From: Aquirhabdus parva
GTDB lineage: Bacteria; Pseudomonadota; Gammaproteobacteria; Pseudomonadales; Moraxellaceae
Length of the DNA: 64,000 bases
Reading direction: 5' to 3'
Assembly (NCBI RefSeq): GCF_003351745.1
Contig: NZ_CP031222.1
Span: 2,028,207 to 2,092,206, forward strand
Below are positions 25,789-34,704 of the stretch, in pieces; within the stretch, counting starts at the first letter, position 1, and every line of letters starts with the position of its first letter. The notes beneath the pieces are model-generated. The model had not been told where the DNA came from and searched no databases. It saw nothing but the letters and a program-made list of their open reading frames with translations. A program made the position numbers and the translations under genes.

Positions 25789-26214
25789 ATGAAAAGACTT
25801 TATATCGTACTCACAGCACTCTTGATTTCCAATGCAACATTTGCCTTTGAAACCAATAAACCGGATAAAAAACTGGTGGCTGAATATTTAGTCGCGGCGA
25901 AGTTTGAAGACGCAGCGAATGCCACACTTGCTGCTATCGTAGAAAGATTGCCAAAAAATACGCCTCCAGAACAATTGGCGGCTTTAAAGAATGCACTGAA
26001 TAAAACCATGGGATGGGATGCAACCAAAGATCAATTAGCCGACTTGGTCAGCAACACCTATACCAAGCAGGAACTTGAAGCCTATATTCAATTCTCAAAA
26101 ACACCTGCTGGTATCTCTTATTCAGAAAAAATCACACCTTTTAGCAAAGGCTTTTCTGAAATCGTTATTCAAAACGAAGCCAATTTGAAAAAGGCGGAAC
26201 AACCCAGCAAATAA
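25789..26214 (+). CDS. DUF2059 secreted protein
   Basis: The 141-residue protein has a clean signal peptide (MKRLYIVLTALLISNATFA, cut before Phe-Glu) and a small helical DUF2059 domain whose end shows the family pattern YTKQELEAYIQFSKTPAGIS. The family is periplasmic and of unknown function. It is monocistronic and converges on trmL. Confidence 0.8.
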   Translation: MKRLYIVLTALLISNATFAFETNKPDKKLVAEYLVAAKFEDAANATLAAIVERLPKNTPPEQLAALKNALNKTMGWDATKDQLADLVSNTYTKQELEAYIQFSKTPAGISYSEKITPFSKGFSEIVIQNEANLKKAEQPSK

Positions 26215-26242
26215 GGGTGTGGCGCCTCAGGCATCTGACGCC

Positions 26243-26710
26243 TTATACATCAATCCCCTGCTGACGCCATGCCTCATACACCATCACGGCTGCAGAATTG
26301 GATAGATTCAAACTGCGCGAATCAGGCTGCATCGGCAGTCTGAGCCAATGCTCTGCAGGAAACATTTCACGCACTTCAAGCGGCAAGCCTTTAGTTTCAG
26401 GCCCAAATAGAAAAGCCACAGGACGGTTTAAATCCGTTGTGAATGGAGAAGCTGATCCTTTGGTCGTGAGTGGAAAAATGGCCGAGACACCCTGCTCCTT
26501 CACATTGGCTAGACAAGACTCCAAATCAGGCCATATCTGCATTCTTGCCCATTCATGATAATCCAGCCCTGCACGCCTTAACTGTTTGTCTTCTAGCGTA
26601 AAACCCAGTGGTTCGATCAAATGTAGATGCGCACCCGTATTGGCACATAAACGGATGATATTTCCAGTATTCCCGGGAATTTCAGGTTGGTACAAAATAA
26701 TATGAATCAT
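26243..26710 (-). CDS. trmL: tRNA (cytidine/uridine-34 2'-O)-methyltransferase TrmL
   Basis: The 155-residue SPOUT enzyme consists essentially of the knotted domain and methylates the ribose of the wobble base of tRNA-Leu isoacceptors. It begins with the family-typical MIHIILYQPEIPGNTGNIIR and has the knot motifs FLFGPETKGLP and LPMQPDSRSLNLSNSAAVMVYE. ATG at 26710 gives the usual N-terminus; an upstream GTG would add three residues. Confidence 0.93.
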   Translation of the reverse strand: MIHIILYQPEIPGNTGNIIRLCANTGAHLHLIEPLGFTLEDKQLRRAGLDYHEWARMQIWPDLESCLANVKEQGVSAIFPLTTKGSASPFTTDLNRPVAFLFGPETKGLPLEVREMFPAEHWLRLPMQPDSRSLNLSNSAAVMVYEAWRQQGIDV

Positions 26711-26768
26711 GTTTAACACACTTATCCATGAGCAAATACAGCTCGACTTTAATCCAAATCACTTAAAA

Positions 26769-26809
26769 ATAAAAAAGGTGATCACTCATGGAGCAACCAC
26801 CTTTTCTAC
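26769..26809 (-). terminator. sat terminator
   Basis: AAAAGGTG and CACCTTTT arms enclose a weakly paired loop of about 20 bases. On the minus strand they are followed by a T-rich run, 30 bases after the sat stop. Confidence 0.65.
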
Positions 26810-26836
26810 GTCTCTACAGCATCATAATCCTATGGA

Positions 26837-28051
26837 TTATTTTGCAGAGTGACCTTTTAGCTCAACAACTGCGCGATCTTCTTTTGCGATGGTTGCGTAG
26901 TAGTTACGCAGCACTTGCAATACTTCAGGACGACTAAAGTTCGCTGGCACTTCTTCATCTTCTGAGAGTGCTTTACGCAGTTTAGTACCAGACACTTTGA
27001 CATGATGCGATGCATCATGTGGGCAAGTTTTGGTAGAAGCCATCGCTTCACACGCATTACACCAGAAGGTCCAGTCAATTTTCAGTGGCAATGTGATCAG
27101 TGCATCACGGCCGATCTCATCAAAAATATGCTGTGCATCAAATGGACCGTAATAATCGCCCACACCCGCATGGTCACGACCGACAATCAGATGTGAACAG
27201 CCATAGTTTTGGCGGAATAATGCATGCAATAACGCTTCACGAGGACCTGCATAACGCATGTCGAGTGGATAGCCGGATTGAATCACGGTGTCTTTTCTGA
27301 AGTAGTTATCGATCAATACGCCAATCGCTTCTTGACGTACATCCGCAGGAATATCGCCTTCTTTCAGTTCACCGAGTAGTGAATGAATCAACACGCCATC
27401 ACAAATTTCTACTGCGATCTTCGCTAAGTATTCGTGTGAGCGGTGCATTGGGTTACGGGTTTGGAACGCCGCAATGGTTTTCCAGCCTTTTTCTTCAAAC
27501 AATTTACGGGTTTCTGCTGGGGTCATGTAGATGCCCGCATACTTGGTTGGGAACTCACCTTGTGACAGAACCTTCACCGGTCCAGCAAGATTGATCGCGC
27601 CTTGGTTCATCACCATTTTTACGCCAGGGTGTTCGATGTCGGTCGTACCGAATACTTCACGGCACTCCAGATCTTTATCGATACCGTATTTTTCAGTCAG
27701 GGTCAGAATGCCCATGATTTCGCCAGTTGCTGTATCTGCCAGCGCAACTTCTTGACCGATTTGTAATGTGTTTGCAGTTGCAGTATCCGTTGACAAGGTG
27801 ATTGGAATTGGCCAGAACAAGCCATTATCCAATTGCATATTGGTGACAACGCCTTTCCAGTCTTTTTCACCCATAAAGCCCGTAAGTGGGGTGAAACCGC
27901 CGATCCCAAGCATAATCAAGTCACCCACTTCACGCGAACTGATATTGATGGTGGTCAATGTCTTGGCGTGTTGTTGCGCCTGTGCCAGTGCCTCGCCTTC
28001 GAGTAATAACGTAACGAGGGTTGGACTACCGTGTGGGGTAACTAAGGCCAT
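26837..28051 (-). CDS. sat: Sulfate adenylyltransferase (ATP sulfurylase), Sat type
   Basis: The 404-residue homo-oligomeric ATP sulfurylase makes adenosine 5'-phosphosulfate from sulfate and ATP. An N-terminal PUA-like domain (to about residue 160) precedes the catalytic domain with [11 protein letters not shown] (197-207) and [12 protein letters not shown] (291-302). Cys331, Cys334 and Cys343 with following histidines match the zinc site of the chemotroph-type enzymes. Many gammaproteobacteria including Acinetobacter use the unrelated CysDN instead, so this is either an alternative route or a replacement. No reductase or kinase gene of the pathway is adjacent. GGAG lies six bases before the ATG. 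Confidence 0.93.
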   Translation of the reverse strand: MALVTPHGSPTLVTLLLEGEALAQAQQHAKTLTTINISSREVGDLIMLGIGGFTPLTGFMGEKDWKGVVTNMQLDNGLFWPIPITLSTDTATANTLQIGQEVALADTATGEIMGILTLTEKYGIDKDLECREVFGTTDIEHPGVKMVMNQGAINLAGPVKVLSQGEFPTKYAGIYMTPAETRKLFEEKGWKTIAAFQTRNPMHRSHEYLAKIAVEICDGVLIHSLLGELKEGDIPADVRQEAIGVLIDNYFRKDTVIQSGYPLDMRYAGPREALLHALFRQNYGCSHLIVGRDHAGVGDYYGPFDAQHIFDEIGRDALITLPLKIDWTFWCNACEAMASTKTCPHDASHHVKVSGTKLRKALSEDEEVPANFSRPEVLQVLRNYYATIAKEDRAVVELKGHSAK

Positions 28052-28183
28052 GAGAACTCCGTAAAGTGAAAAACACGTGTATTAAACGTAAATATTGTCT
28101 ATGAGACGAATGAAAACCAATAAACAACTATAAAAAACCAAAACAAAAATCTGATCAGGTGCATTAAAAAGTGCGCGAGGGAT

Positions 28184-28189
28184 TATAAT
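28184..28189 (+). promoter_or_regulatory. -10 element before rlmM
   Basis: A perfect TATAAT lies 40 bases before the rlmM start in the divergent sat/rlmM intergenic region. The hexamer 17 bp upstream (GCATTA) is a poor -35, so only the -10 is proposed. Confidence 0.45.
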
Positions 28190-28229
28190 ACTTCACAACC
28201 TTTTAATCCAAACATAAAGCACATCATCA

Positions 28230-29336
28230 ATGACAACTTCAAATCCTGCCCCAAATCCTAAACCGAGTAAGAAAGCTGTAAAACCAGCCATCGTCGGTCT
28301 ACTGTCCCTTTGCCGTCCAGGTTTTGAACGTGAATGTGCTGCAGAATTAGAGCGTTGGCTCGGTGAGTTAGGCGCTGACGGTTATGCCAATTTTGAAAAA
28401 ATCAGCGGTCAGGTGATCTGGATTGGCACTAGCCCCAAATGGCCTGTTACCCGAGATTTAGTCTTCTCACGCCAAGTGATTCGTTTATTGGATAAAAAAC
28501 CACTGTATTTCGAAGCTCGTGATCGTATTACACCGATTCTGACTGCTATGGCAGGCATGAAATTCAGTGCGATTTACCTCGACCATCCCGATACCAATGA
28601 TGGCAAGGCGCTGTCTGATCTCTTTGAACGCTTACAACGTCCGCTGCTCTCTGCCGCTGGTAAACAAGAAATTCTGGATCGTGAAGCAACCATGCGTGCG
28701 CATCTGGTTTTCATTGATGGCACATCGGCTTGGTTCGGCATGAGTGAACCGGGACAAACATTACGCTGGCCCATGGGAATTCCTCGCTTAAAGATGCCTG
28801 CTGATGCACCGAGTCGCTCGACCTTGAAGCTCACTGAAGCATTTGCATACTTCTTAAGTCCAGAAGAACAAAAAGAATGGCTGCGCGAAGGCTTAACTGC
28901 GGTTGATCTTGGTGCATGCCCAGGCGGTTGGACTTGGCAATTGGTTCAGCATGGCATTCAAGTCATCGCGATTGACAATGGTGCCATGAATGAAAAACTG
29001 ATGGAAAGTGGCTTAGTCGAACATTTCAAAACCGATGGCTTCATCTATCGCCCTAAACGCCCTGTACATTGGTTGGTCTGTGATATGGTAGAACAACCTG
29101 CCCGCGTTGCTGAACTCATCGGCGATTGGCTAGCCGATGGAGCAGCTGGACGAGCCATCTTTAATCTTAAACTTCCCATGAAGACCCGCTTAGATGAAGT
29201 CATGTTTTGCCGAGATCTCATCGAAGGCATCGTGAAGAAATCAGGGAAAAAATTAGAACGACTCGAGTTCCGTCAGCTTTATCATGATCGCGAAGAAGTC
29301 ACGGGTTATGCGGCTGTTGCCGTACGTCCAGAATAA
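28230..29336 (+). CDS. rlmM: 23S rRNA 2'-O-ribose C2498 methyltransferase RlmM
   Basis: RlmM, 368 residues, methylates the ribose of C2498 in 23S rRNA. An N-terminal THUMP-like region (LLSLCRPGFERECAAELE onward) is followed by the Rossmann methyltransferase with AVDLGACPGGWTWQL, VLVCD-like HWLVCDMVEQP and FNLKLPMKTR, which carry the SAM loop and the K-D-K-E catalytic set. A 20-residue Pro/Lys-rich leader precedes the conserved core. The DUF3465 gene begins 32 bases later. Confidence 0.94.
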   Translation: MTTSNPAPNPKPSKKAVKPAIVGLLSLCRPGFERECAAELERWLGELGADGYANFEKISGQVIWIGTSPKWPVTRDLVFSRQVIRLLDKKPLYFEARDRITPILTAMAGMKFSAIYLDHPDTNDGKALSDLFERLQRPLLSAAGKQEILDREATMRAHLVFIDGTSAWFGMSEPGQTLRWPMGIPRLKMPADAPSRSTLKLTEAFAYFLSPEEQKEWLREGLTAVDLGACPGGWTWQLVQHGIQVIAIDNGAMNEKLMESGLVEHFKTDGFIYRPKRPVHWLVCDMVEQPARVAELIGDWLADGAAGRAIFNLKLPMKTRLDEVMFCRDLIEGIVKKSGKKLERLEFRQLYHDREEVTGYAAVAVRPE

Positions 29337-29368
29337 ATTCAAACCATGAACAAGCGAAGGGTGATGTC

Positions 29369-29851
29369 TTGAACAGACCATTATCAGTGAAAACAATCCT
29401 GTTTATTCTTGCGCTGTGTGTGGGGTACTTCCTCACCACGCGCCATGAACAAAGTCATCCTTCGCTGCCCAACACTCCTGTACGGGATTCATCCAGCTAT
29501 CAATCTCCATCCCGTACAGATCAACCTCCTCAGCAATCTTTTGATCATCGAACGATTGAAGGCAGTGGTCAGGTCGTGAAAATACTGCCGGATGATAATA
29601 AAGCGGGCGGAATTAATGGGAGCCGTCATCAACGCTTTCTATTGCGCTTAGACTCAGGTCAAACAGTTCTCGTCGCGCATAATATTGATCTTGCACCCCG
29701 TATTGATCATCTGCGCGTTGGCGGAACTGTTGAGTTTAAAGGCGAGTTTATCAATAACGACAGAGGCGGTGTGCTTCATTGGACGCATCGTGACCCCAAT
29801 GGTCGTCACACGGATGGCTGGTTAAAGTACGGTGGTCAGATTTACCAATAA
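29369..29851 (+). CDS. DUF3465 protein, membrane-anchored
   Basis: The 160-residue protein has an N-terminal hydrophobic segment (TILFILALCVGYFLTT) that acts as a signal anchor, a Pro/Ser-rich spacer, and a C-terminal DUF3465 domain with the OB-like pattern EGSGQVVKILPDD, QRFLLRLDSGQTVLVAHNID and VLHWTHRDPNGRHTDGWL. Family members are small periplasmic or exported proteins of unknown function. The start is a TTG at 29369, supported by the signal segment beginning there. It may be cotranscribed with rlmM. Confidence 0.8.
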   Translation: MNRPLSVKTILFILALCVGYFLTTRHEQSHPSLPNTPVRDSSSYQSPSRTDQPPQQSFDHRTIEGSGQVVKILPDDNKAGGINGSRHQRFLLRLDSGQTVLVAHNIDLAPRIDHLRVGGTVEFKGEFINNDRGGVLHWTHRDPNGRHTDGWLKYGGQIYQ

Positions 29852-29930
29852 GTTTTAAATACGATTTCCCACATCAGCTTCCCAGCTATCTATTGAACAA
29901 ATTAATAATACTTTATTACGCTGGGATGAC

Positions 29931-29968
29931 TATAATCAATAATCATTCTCATATGTTTATTGATTATA
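29931..29968 (+). promoter_or_regulatory. Fur-like box inside a perfect inverted repeat before the DUF4198 gene
   Basis: The arms TATAATCAATAA (29931-29942) and TTATTGATTATA (29957-29968) are perfectly complementary with 14 bases between. The left half continues into ATAATCATTCTC, which matches 11 of 12 bases of the right half of the Fur consensus; the full 19-mer matches about 12 of 19. The gene starts 11 bases after the repeat. Iron repression is a reasonable inference. Confidence 0.55.
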
Positions 29969-29978
29969 GGCCCTCGCA

Positions 29979-30821
29979 ATGACACTATCTCCGGTATATA
30001 AAACTTCGTTTTTAGCAGCCATGCTATTCTCATCATCGGTTGCACTCGCACATACCCCTTATATCTTGCCCTTTCATTTTGATACCAAGAAAGATGTCGC
30101 CACGATTCAAGCCTCAGCGACAGAAGATCTTTTTATCCCAGATCATGGGATTACCGGTGACTTTACAGTGACCTCTCCAGCAGGGACCAAAAGCAGTATT
30201 ACCGATGCAACCTCTCTCAAAGAAGTTACCCTCGTTCAAGTGCCGCTGGCTGATAACGGCACCTATCGCATCACGTTAAATGCAAAACCGCGCGTGAGTA
30301 AATATACCAACATCAATGGCCGCTGGCTCAGTGTGCGCCCCGCTCGTCCAGATGGCAGCCTACCTAAAGAAGCACTAAGTGACCGAGGTTATGCCTTACC
30401 GAGCGAACTCAGTAAGGATGCCAAACTGGTTGAATCAACATCAACCCGTACACTTGAAACCTTTGTCACCAAAGGGGCAAGCTCAGATAAGGCACTAACA
30501 CCTACTGGCAAAGGACTAGAGCTCAAATTTACGGATAATCCAAGCGAGATTTATGTCGATAAGGGCTTAGAGTTTGATGTTTTGTTTGATGGCAAACCCG
30601 TCAAGAACCAAGTTGTGCAAATTGAACAGCCCGGCAAGGCACCTATTGAACTGACAGCAGATGAAAAAGGTCATGTCAAAGCAACGTTCACACAAGCAGG
30701 GACTTATCTTCTGGAAGCAACTTACCCTAATGACCCAGAATCCCACAACGAAAATGGCCGTAAAACACCGCCTAAAGCCAACAGCTATAACTATGGCTTA
30801 AGCTTTTCCGTTTCACAATAA
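29979..30821 (+). CDS. DUF4198 periplasmic protein
   Basis: The 280-residue exported protein has a signal peptide ending VALA before His-Thr-Pro, which leaves a mature N-terminus beginning with histidine. The DUF4198 pattern follows: ATEDLFIPDHGI, the central NGRWLSVRPARPDGS, and a carboxypeptidase-regulatory-like beta domain (FDVLFDGKPVKNQVVQI to YLLEATYP) at the C-terminus. The family often accompanies metal or siderophore uptake, and a mature amino-terminal His can bind copper in related periplasmic proteins. Both fit the Fur-like operator just upstream, but neither is proved. Confidence 0.82.
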   Translation: MTLSPVYKTSFLAAMLFSSSVALAHTPYILPFHFDTKKDVATIQASATEDLFIPDHGITGDFTVTSPAGTKSSITDATSLKEVTLVQVPLADNGTYRITLNAKPRVSKYTNINGRWLSVRPARPDGSLPKEALSDRGYALPSELSKDAKLVESTSTRTLETFVTKGASSDKALTPTGKGLELKFTDNPSEIYVDKGLEFDVLFDGKPVKNQVVQIEQPGKAPIELTADEKGHVKATFTQAGTYLLEATYPNDPESHNENGRKTPPKANSYNYGLSFSVSQ

Positions 30822-30849
30822 ACTCAGTAAAGCTTATTTTTAGTGCGTA

Positions 30850-30888
30850 AAAAAAGAGGCTGTATCAATGTAATACAGCCTCTTTTGC
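30850..30888. terminator. Bidirectional terminator between DUF4198 gene and tmk
   Basis: Fourteen-base arms AAAAGAGGCTGTAT and ATACAGCCTCTTTT (30852-30865 and 30873-30886) with a seven-base loop, flanked by A and T runs, lie between convergent genes. Confidence 0.88.
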
Positions 30889-30903
30889 TCAAACCATCGC
30901 CTA

Positions 30904-31497
30904 TCAAAGGTGATTTAAAACTGCCTTTAAAACATCAGACGCAGCTAACGTCGCATCGACACGGATAATCCGATTACTTTCAGCGACAGCACGCTCGGTA
31001 TAGACAACACGCACCCGTTCAAAAAATTCTAAACGTTCCTGCTCAAAACGATCTAAAGCCCCACGCTTGGAAGCGCGCGCCATTCCAATTTCGACTGGTG
31101 CGTCTAACCAAAACGTTTTATTCGGTAAAACCGATACAAACTGATCAACCAATACCTGAACTTGTGCAGTTGGCAATGCGCGTCCACCGCATTGATAGGC
31201 AAAACTGGCATCCACAAAACGATCACAGAGTACCCACTTGCCTGCCGCAAGCGCAGGCTCAATCACTTGACTGATATGCTGGGCACGCGCTGCAAAGAGC
31301 AAAAGCAGCTCGCAAGCAGGTGCGATTTTTTCACCATCTGGCGTTAATAATAATCCACGAATTTGCTCAGCCAGCGGGGTACCACCCGGTTCGCGCGTCA
31401 GAATATATTCAATTTTCAGTGTATCTAAATGGGCCGCCACGCCTTGTATTAAAGTACTCTTGCCTACCCCTTCAGTCCCTTCAAAACTAATAAACAT
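30904..31497 (-). CDS. tmk: Thymidylate kinase
   Basis: dTMP kinase, 197 residues. The P-loop is FEGTEGVGKSTL at residues 5-16, the Asp-Arg signature is CDRFVDASFAYQCGGR, the N-terminal REPGGTPLAEQIR binds dTMP, and a lid with basic residues follows. It is the last gene of the minus-strand run pabC-mltG-tmk; its ATG lies three bases after the mltG stop. holB is not next in line here. Confidence 0.95.
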   Translation of the reverse strand: MFISFEGTEGVGKSTLIQGVAAHLDTLKIEYILTREPGGTPLAEQIRGLLLTPDGEKIAPACELLLLFAARAQHISQVIEPALAAGKWVLCDRFVDASFAYQCGGRALPTAQVQVLVDQFVSVLPNKTFWLDAPVEIGMARASKRGALDRFEQERLEFFERVRVVYTERAVAESNRIIRVDATLAASDVLKAVLNHL

Positions 31498-31500
31498 GAC

Positions 31501-32652
31501 TTAATTCCCTACTGAATTGGTGTCTTTTCTAGCGCGCATCACTTGCAGATACTGCTGTACCGCCAAATTATGTTCGGCCAGTGTATTGCTGAATTTATGA
31601 CCACCCGTCCCTGTCGCCACAAAATATAATGCATCAATCTTGGCAGGATGGAGTGCTGCATGGATTGCAGCCTGACCGGGCATAGCAATCGGGGTTGGCG
31701 GCAATCCATTGATTGTATATGTATTATATAATGTTGGTGTTTCTAGATCCTTGCGGGTAATGTTGCCTTCATAACGATCCCCTAAGCCATAAATAACGGT
31801 TGGATCAGTCTGCAAACGCATCCCTTGTTTCAAGCGATTCACAAAAACGGCGGCGACTTTGGCACGCTCACCATCCACACCTGTTTCTTTTTCTACAATA
31901 GACGCCATGGTCAGCGCATCATTTTGGGTATGATAAGGCAAATCAGGGGCTCGATTCTTCCACTCAGTACTGACTATTTTCTTTTGCTTCTCATAGAGTA
32001 GCTTAAGAACATCGACATCACTCACACCCGCAGTAAAGAAGTAGGTATCCGGTGCAAACCAGCCTTCGGGACTTTTTTCATTGATACCCAGTTTAGCCAT
32101 GAGCTGCGCGTCTGGGAGGTCAAGTACCGTTTTCTCGACTTCGTCATTGGCTTGCAAACGTTTTCTCAATTGATTGAAAGTCATCCCTTCAACGAGTAAA
32201 ACACGATTGAGTTGCGCAAGCTCTCCACGATTCAACAGATTCAGCAGTTGATAAGCATTAACCCCGGCTGGCAACTCATACGCACCAGCCATCAACGTAT
32301 TATGAATAAAGATGTGTTGATACGTTTTAACGATCAGTGGGAAGCGCACCATATCGCGCTGCGCCATATAATTAATGAGACCAGAATAAGTCTGCCCATT
32401 CTTAATTTGCAAGATTTTGCCGTTTTCACTGATCGAGATCGGACGGAATAACGACTGCCAGACGGCAATACAGAAAAAAATACTTAAAATGAGTCCAATG
32501 CTTTTAAACCAAGGAAACCCTTTGTTTAAAGATTGATTATGTTTACCCGCAGTTTTTGCCCCGCGTGAATGAGTGGAACGTTTAGAGGACGATTTGGCGG
32601 TCGTCTTTTTAGAATTATTTGTATTAGGAGCTTTGCGCGGCGGCTGAGGCAT
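31501..32652 (-). CDS. mltG: Endolytic murein transglycosylase MltG
   Basis: The 383-residue YceG/MltG family protein cuts nascent peptidoglycan strands at the inner membrane and sets glycan length. A very basic cytoplasmic leader of about 50 residues (Lys/Ser/Thr-rich) precedes one membrane helix (IGLILSIFFCIAVWQSLF). A LysM-like region follows, then the catalytic domain with ASIVEKETGVDGER, where the Glu is the catalytic residue, and LQTDPTVIYGLGDRY. Its gene is tightly linked to tmk and 27 bases behind pabC, the usual gammaproteobacterial order. Confidence 0.94.
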   Translation of the reverse strand: MPQPPRKAPNTNNSKKTTAKSSSKRSTHSRGAKTAGKHNQSLNKGFPWFKSIGLILSIFFCIAVWQSLFRPISISENGKILQIKNGQTYSGLINYMAQRDMVRFPLIVKTYQHIFIHNTLMAGAYELPAGVNAYQLLNLLNRGELAQLNRVLLVEGMTFNQLRKRLQANDEVEKTVLDLPDAQLMAKLGINEKSPEGWFAPDTYFFTAGVSDVDVLKLLYEKQKKIVSTEWKNRAPDLPYHTQNDALTMASIVEKETGVDGERAKVAAVFVNRLKQGMRLQTDPTVIYGLGDRYEGNITRKDLETPTLYNTYTINGLPPTPIAMPGQAAIHAALHPAKIDALYFVATGTGGHKFSNTLAEHNLAVQQYLQVMRARKDTNSVGN

Positions 32653-32679
32653 GACAAAAACCGATTTTTTAGAAGGCGG

Positions 32680-33531
32680 CTAGAATAACAGATTTGATAA
32701 TGATTTCACTGCCTCGAAATCGAGCAAACGATCCTGCAAGTGTGAAACAGGTACCATGCCAGTTAACGCATTACAAAAAAATAACGCCTCTATTTTAAAC
32801 AGAGAATCACGGTGTAAGGATTCTATGCGTAAAGGGAATTTGCGTTCTTCCATTCGAGCGATCAACTCAGCACGCATGACTCCTTGAATACCTGAGAGTG
32901 ATATCGGTGGCGTCATCCACTGACCCTCAATACGAAAAAAACAATTGCTGTAAACACCTTCGACAATTTGACCCTGCGCATCACAAACTAAAGCCTCTAC
33001 CCAGCCACAGTTTGCGAGCTCCCGTCTTAAAATCACTTGTTCAAGCCGATTTAACGTTTTTAGTCCCGCCAACTGCGGTATAGTTTGACCCAAATGCCCC
33101 TGCAATAGACCGCTCTTAATCGGTTGTTTTTCATGCGATGTTAAAGCACCACTTTCTGGAAACAACTGGATGTAGATTGTTGACGCTTGATCAGGAGCTA
33201 AATATCCGCGCGCCCCAATACCACGGCTGATGATGACTTTTAAAATACCATTGATTAAAATCCTCGCCTTTTGCATCACTTCAGTTTCAACCCAAGCCAT
33301 CTCCGCATTTAATGTCAAACGCCGCACACCTTGCGTGAGTCGATCCAGATGATGATTCCATAATAGCGGCGTACCATCGCGCACAAGAATACTGGTAAAG
33401 AATCCATCTCCATATAAAAAAGCACGGTCAAAAGGATCAATACCTAAACAGGGTGATCCATTCATAAAAGTCGTCACCACCTCTTCTACCGAACAGGTGC
33501 TTACATCCGATGTCGCCACTTTTAATGTCAT
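32680..33531 (-). CDS. pabC: Aminodeoxychorismate lyase PabC
   Basis: The 283-residue fold-type IV PLP enzyme splits aminodeoxychorismate to p-aminobenzoate and pyruvate in folate synthesis. It shows the N-terminal DRAFLYGDGFFTSILVRDG, the PLP lysine in LKTLNRLEQVILRRE, and the phosphate-binding SLSGIQGVMRAEL. It heads the pabC-mltG-tmk cluster. Branched-chain aminotransferase is the alternative within the fold, but length and context favour PabC. Confidence 0.9.
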   Translation of the reverse strand: MTLKVATSDVSTCSVEEVVTTFMNGSPCLGIDPFDRAFLYGDGFFTSILVRDGTPLLWNHHLDRLTQGVRRLTLNAEMAWVETEVMQKARILINGILKVIISRGIGARGYLAPDQASTIYIQLFPESGALTSHEKQPIKSGLLQGHLGQTIPQLAGLKTLNRLEQVILRRELANCGWVEALVCDAQGQIVEGVYSNCFFRIEGQWMTPPISLSGIQGVMRAELIARMEERKFPLRIESLHRDSLFKIEALFFCNALTGMVPVSHLQDRLLDFEAVKSLSNLLF

Positions 33532-33645
33532 GGTTTCAAAATCAGTATAGGAATGAAGAATAGTGATCTTTATAAACTAAATTCGAAAATATTGCCCCTG
33601 AGGAAAGATCTTTTTTAGACATAAAGAGCAATCCATAATTTTTAA

Positions 33646-33678
33646 GCAAAAAAAACGAGCCGAAGCTCGTTTTTTTCA
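33646..33678. terminator. Terminator between outer-membrane barrel gene and pabC
   Basis: AAAAAAACGAGC and GCTCGTTTTTTT close on a CGAA loop. It lies 30 bases after the stop of the OmpW-like gene on the minus strand. Confidence 0.88.
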
Positions 33679-33707
33679 TCTTAAGACTTAAACTTCGGTC
33701 TTAGATA

Positions 33708-34364
33708 TTAGAAGCGGTAAGAAACACCAGCTTTAGCAACTGGAGACCATTTGTATTGATCAGCCAAGTTGTAGTCTTCGCCAGGGAAGTGTGAGTCTAA
33801 GTAAGCTTGGCCAGCTGCGTTAGTTGCGCGCAGTTTAGCTTGTTGTTGACCTTGATAGATTACACCAAGATCAAGGTTAACACCCCAATGGTCGTCGATC
33901 TTTGGTGCAAAACCAAAGCCGAGGTATGGGTTAACAGAAGGACCAGTTGACACTTTACCAACGATGCTACGATCGTTAGAAGTCAGCTTGATTGAGCTGT
34001 CTTGGATGTAAGTACCGAACTGTACGTTGAACCAGTTATAATATTGCGCAGTGAATGGGCTATATTTGATAACAATAGAGGTGTTCTGTAAATCGCTGTA
34101 GTTCGCTTTGTATTTGCGATGACCAACGTTTAATGAATCGCCATGAACATTTGGGAAGCTACCGCCTGCCCAACCGATATTCAAGCTAGTGCTTGGGTTC
34201 ACTGCGTAGCCAAAGTTTACACCGTAGCCAGTAGTACCGGCTTCTACGCCAACTGACAGGTTTGACAATGACAGTGCAGGATCACCTAAGTTTGAAGGCG
34301 CAGCAAAAGTTGATCCAGCAGCGAAAACAGCTGCAGTAACAGCAAGAATACGAAGAGTTTTCAT
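33708..34364 (-). CDS. Outer-membrane beta-barrel protein, OmpW-like
   Basis: The 218-residue protein has a classical signal peptide (MKTLRILAVTAAVFAAGSTFA) and alternating amphipathic strands rich in Gly, Tyr and Asn (YGVNFGYAVNPSTSLNIGW, PYLGFGFAPKIDDHWGVNLDLGV). It ends in Tyr-Arg-Phe, the aromatic C-terminal signal read by the BAM complex. Size and strand pattern fit an eight-stranded barrel of the OmpW or related families. The ribosome site GAGGAA precedes the ATG at 34364. Its own terminator and long AT-rich upstream DNA mark it as a single, probably well-expressed gene. Confidence 0.8.
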   Translation of the reverse strand: MKTLRILAVTAAVFAAGSTFAAPSNLGDPALSLSNLSVGVEAGTTGYGVNFGYAVNPSTSLNIGWAGGSFPNVHGDSLNVGHRKYKANYSDLQNTSIVIKYSPFTAQYYNWFNVQFGTYIQDSSIKLTSNDRSIVGKVSTGPSVNPYLGFGFAPKIDDHWGVNLDLGVIYQGQQQAKLRATNAAGQAYLDSHFPGEDYNLADQYKWSPVAKAGVSYRF

Positions 34365-34704
34365 AGATATTCCTCAGAACTAAATATTATTAGTAGAACA
34401 CGATGTTCTCTAGTGGGGTTATTAAAACATAATTTGAAACAAATTTGCATCATTAAAAATTGTAACGTTTGCTTATTTTATGTAAAATTTTAGGTTATTT
34501 TTTGTACTTATAGCTAAATTTCAATAACAATCAATACTTTAAAAACATCGTTTATTTCCGTTTTATTACTAAGCGGTTACATTTTAGTGTCAGATTACGC
34601 ACCAAAACAAGCCTACCTGGTGCTTTTTATGCACTTTTTTAGCGATATCTATATAAATTTATGTAAACCCCTAGTCGAAATGAATACACATCCGTACAAT
34701 ATCA
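34365..34704. other. AT-rich divergent intergenic region upstream of the ahcY leader
   Basis: This region carries the promoters of the outer-membrane barrel gene (minus) and the riboswitch-ahcY transcript (plus). It is strongly AT-rich, and many partial -10 hexamers occur, none decisive. No gene is supported. Confidence 0.4.
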
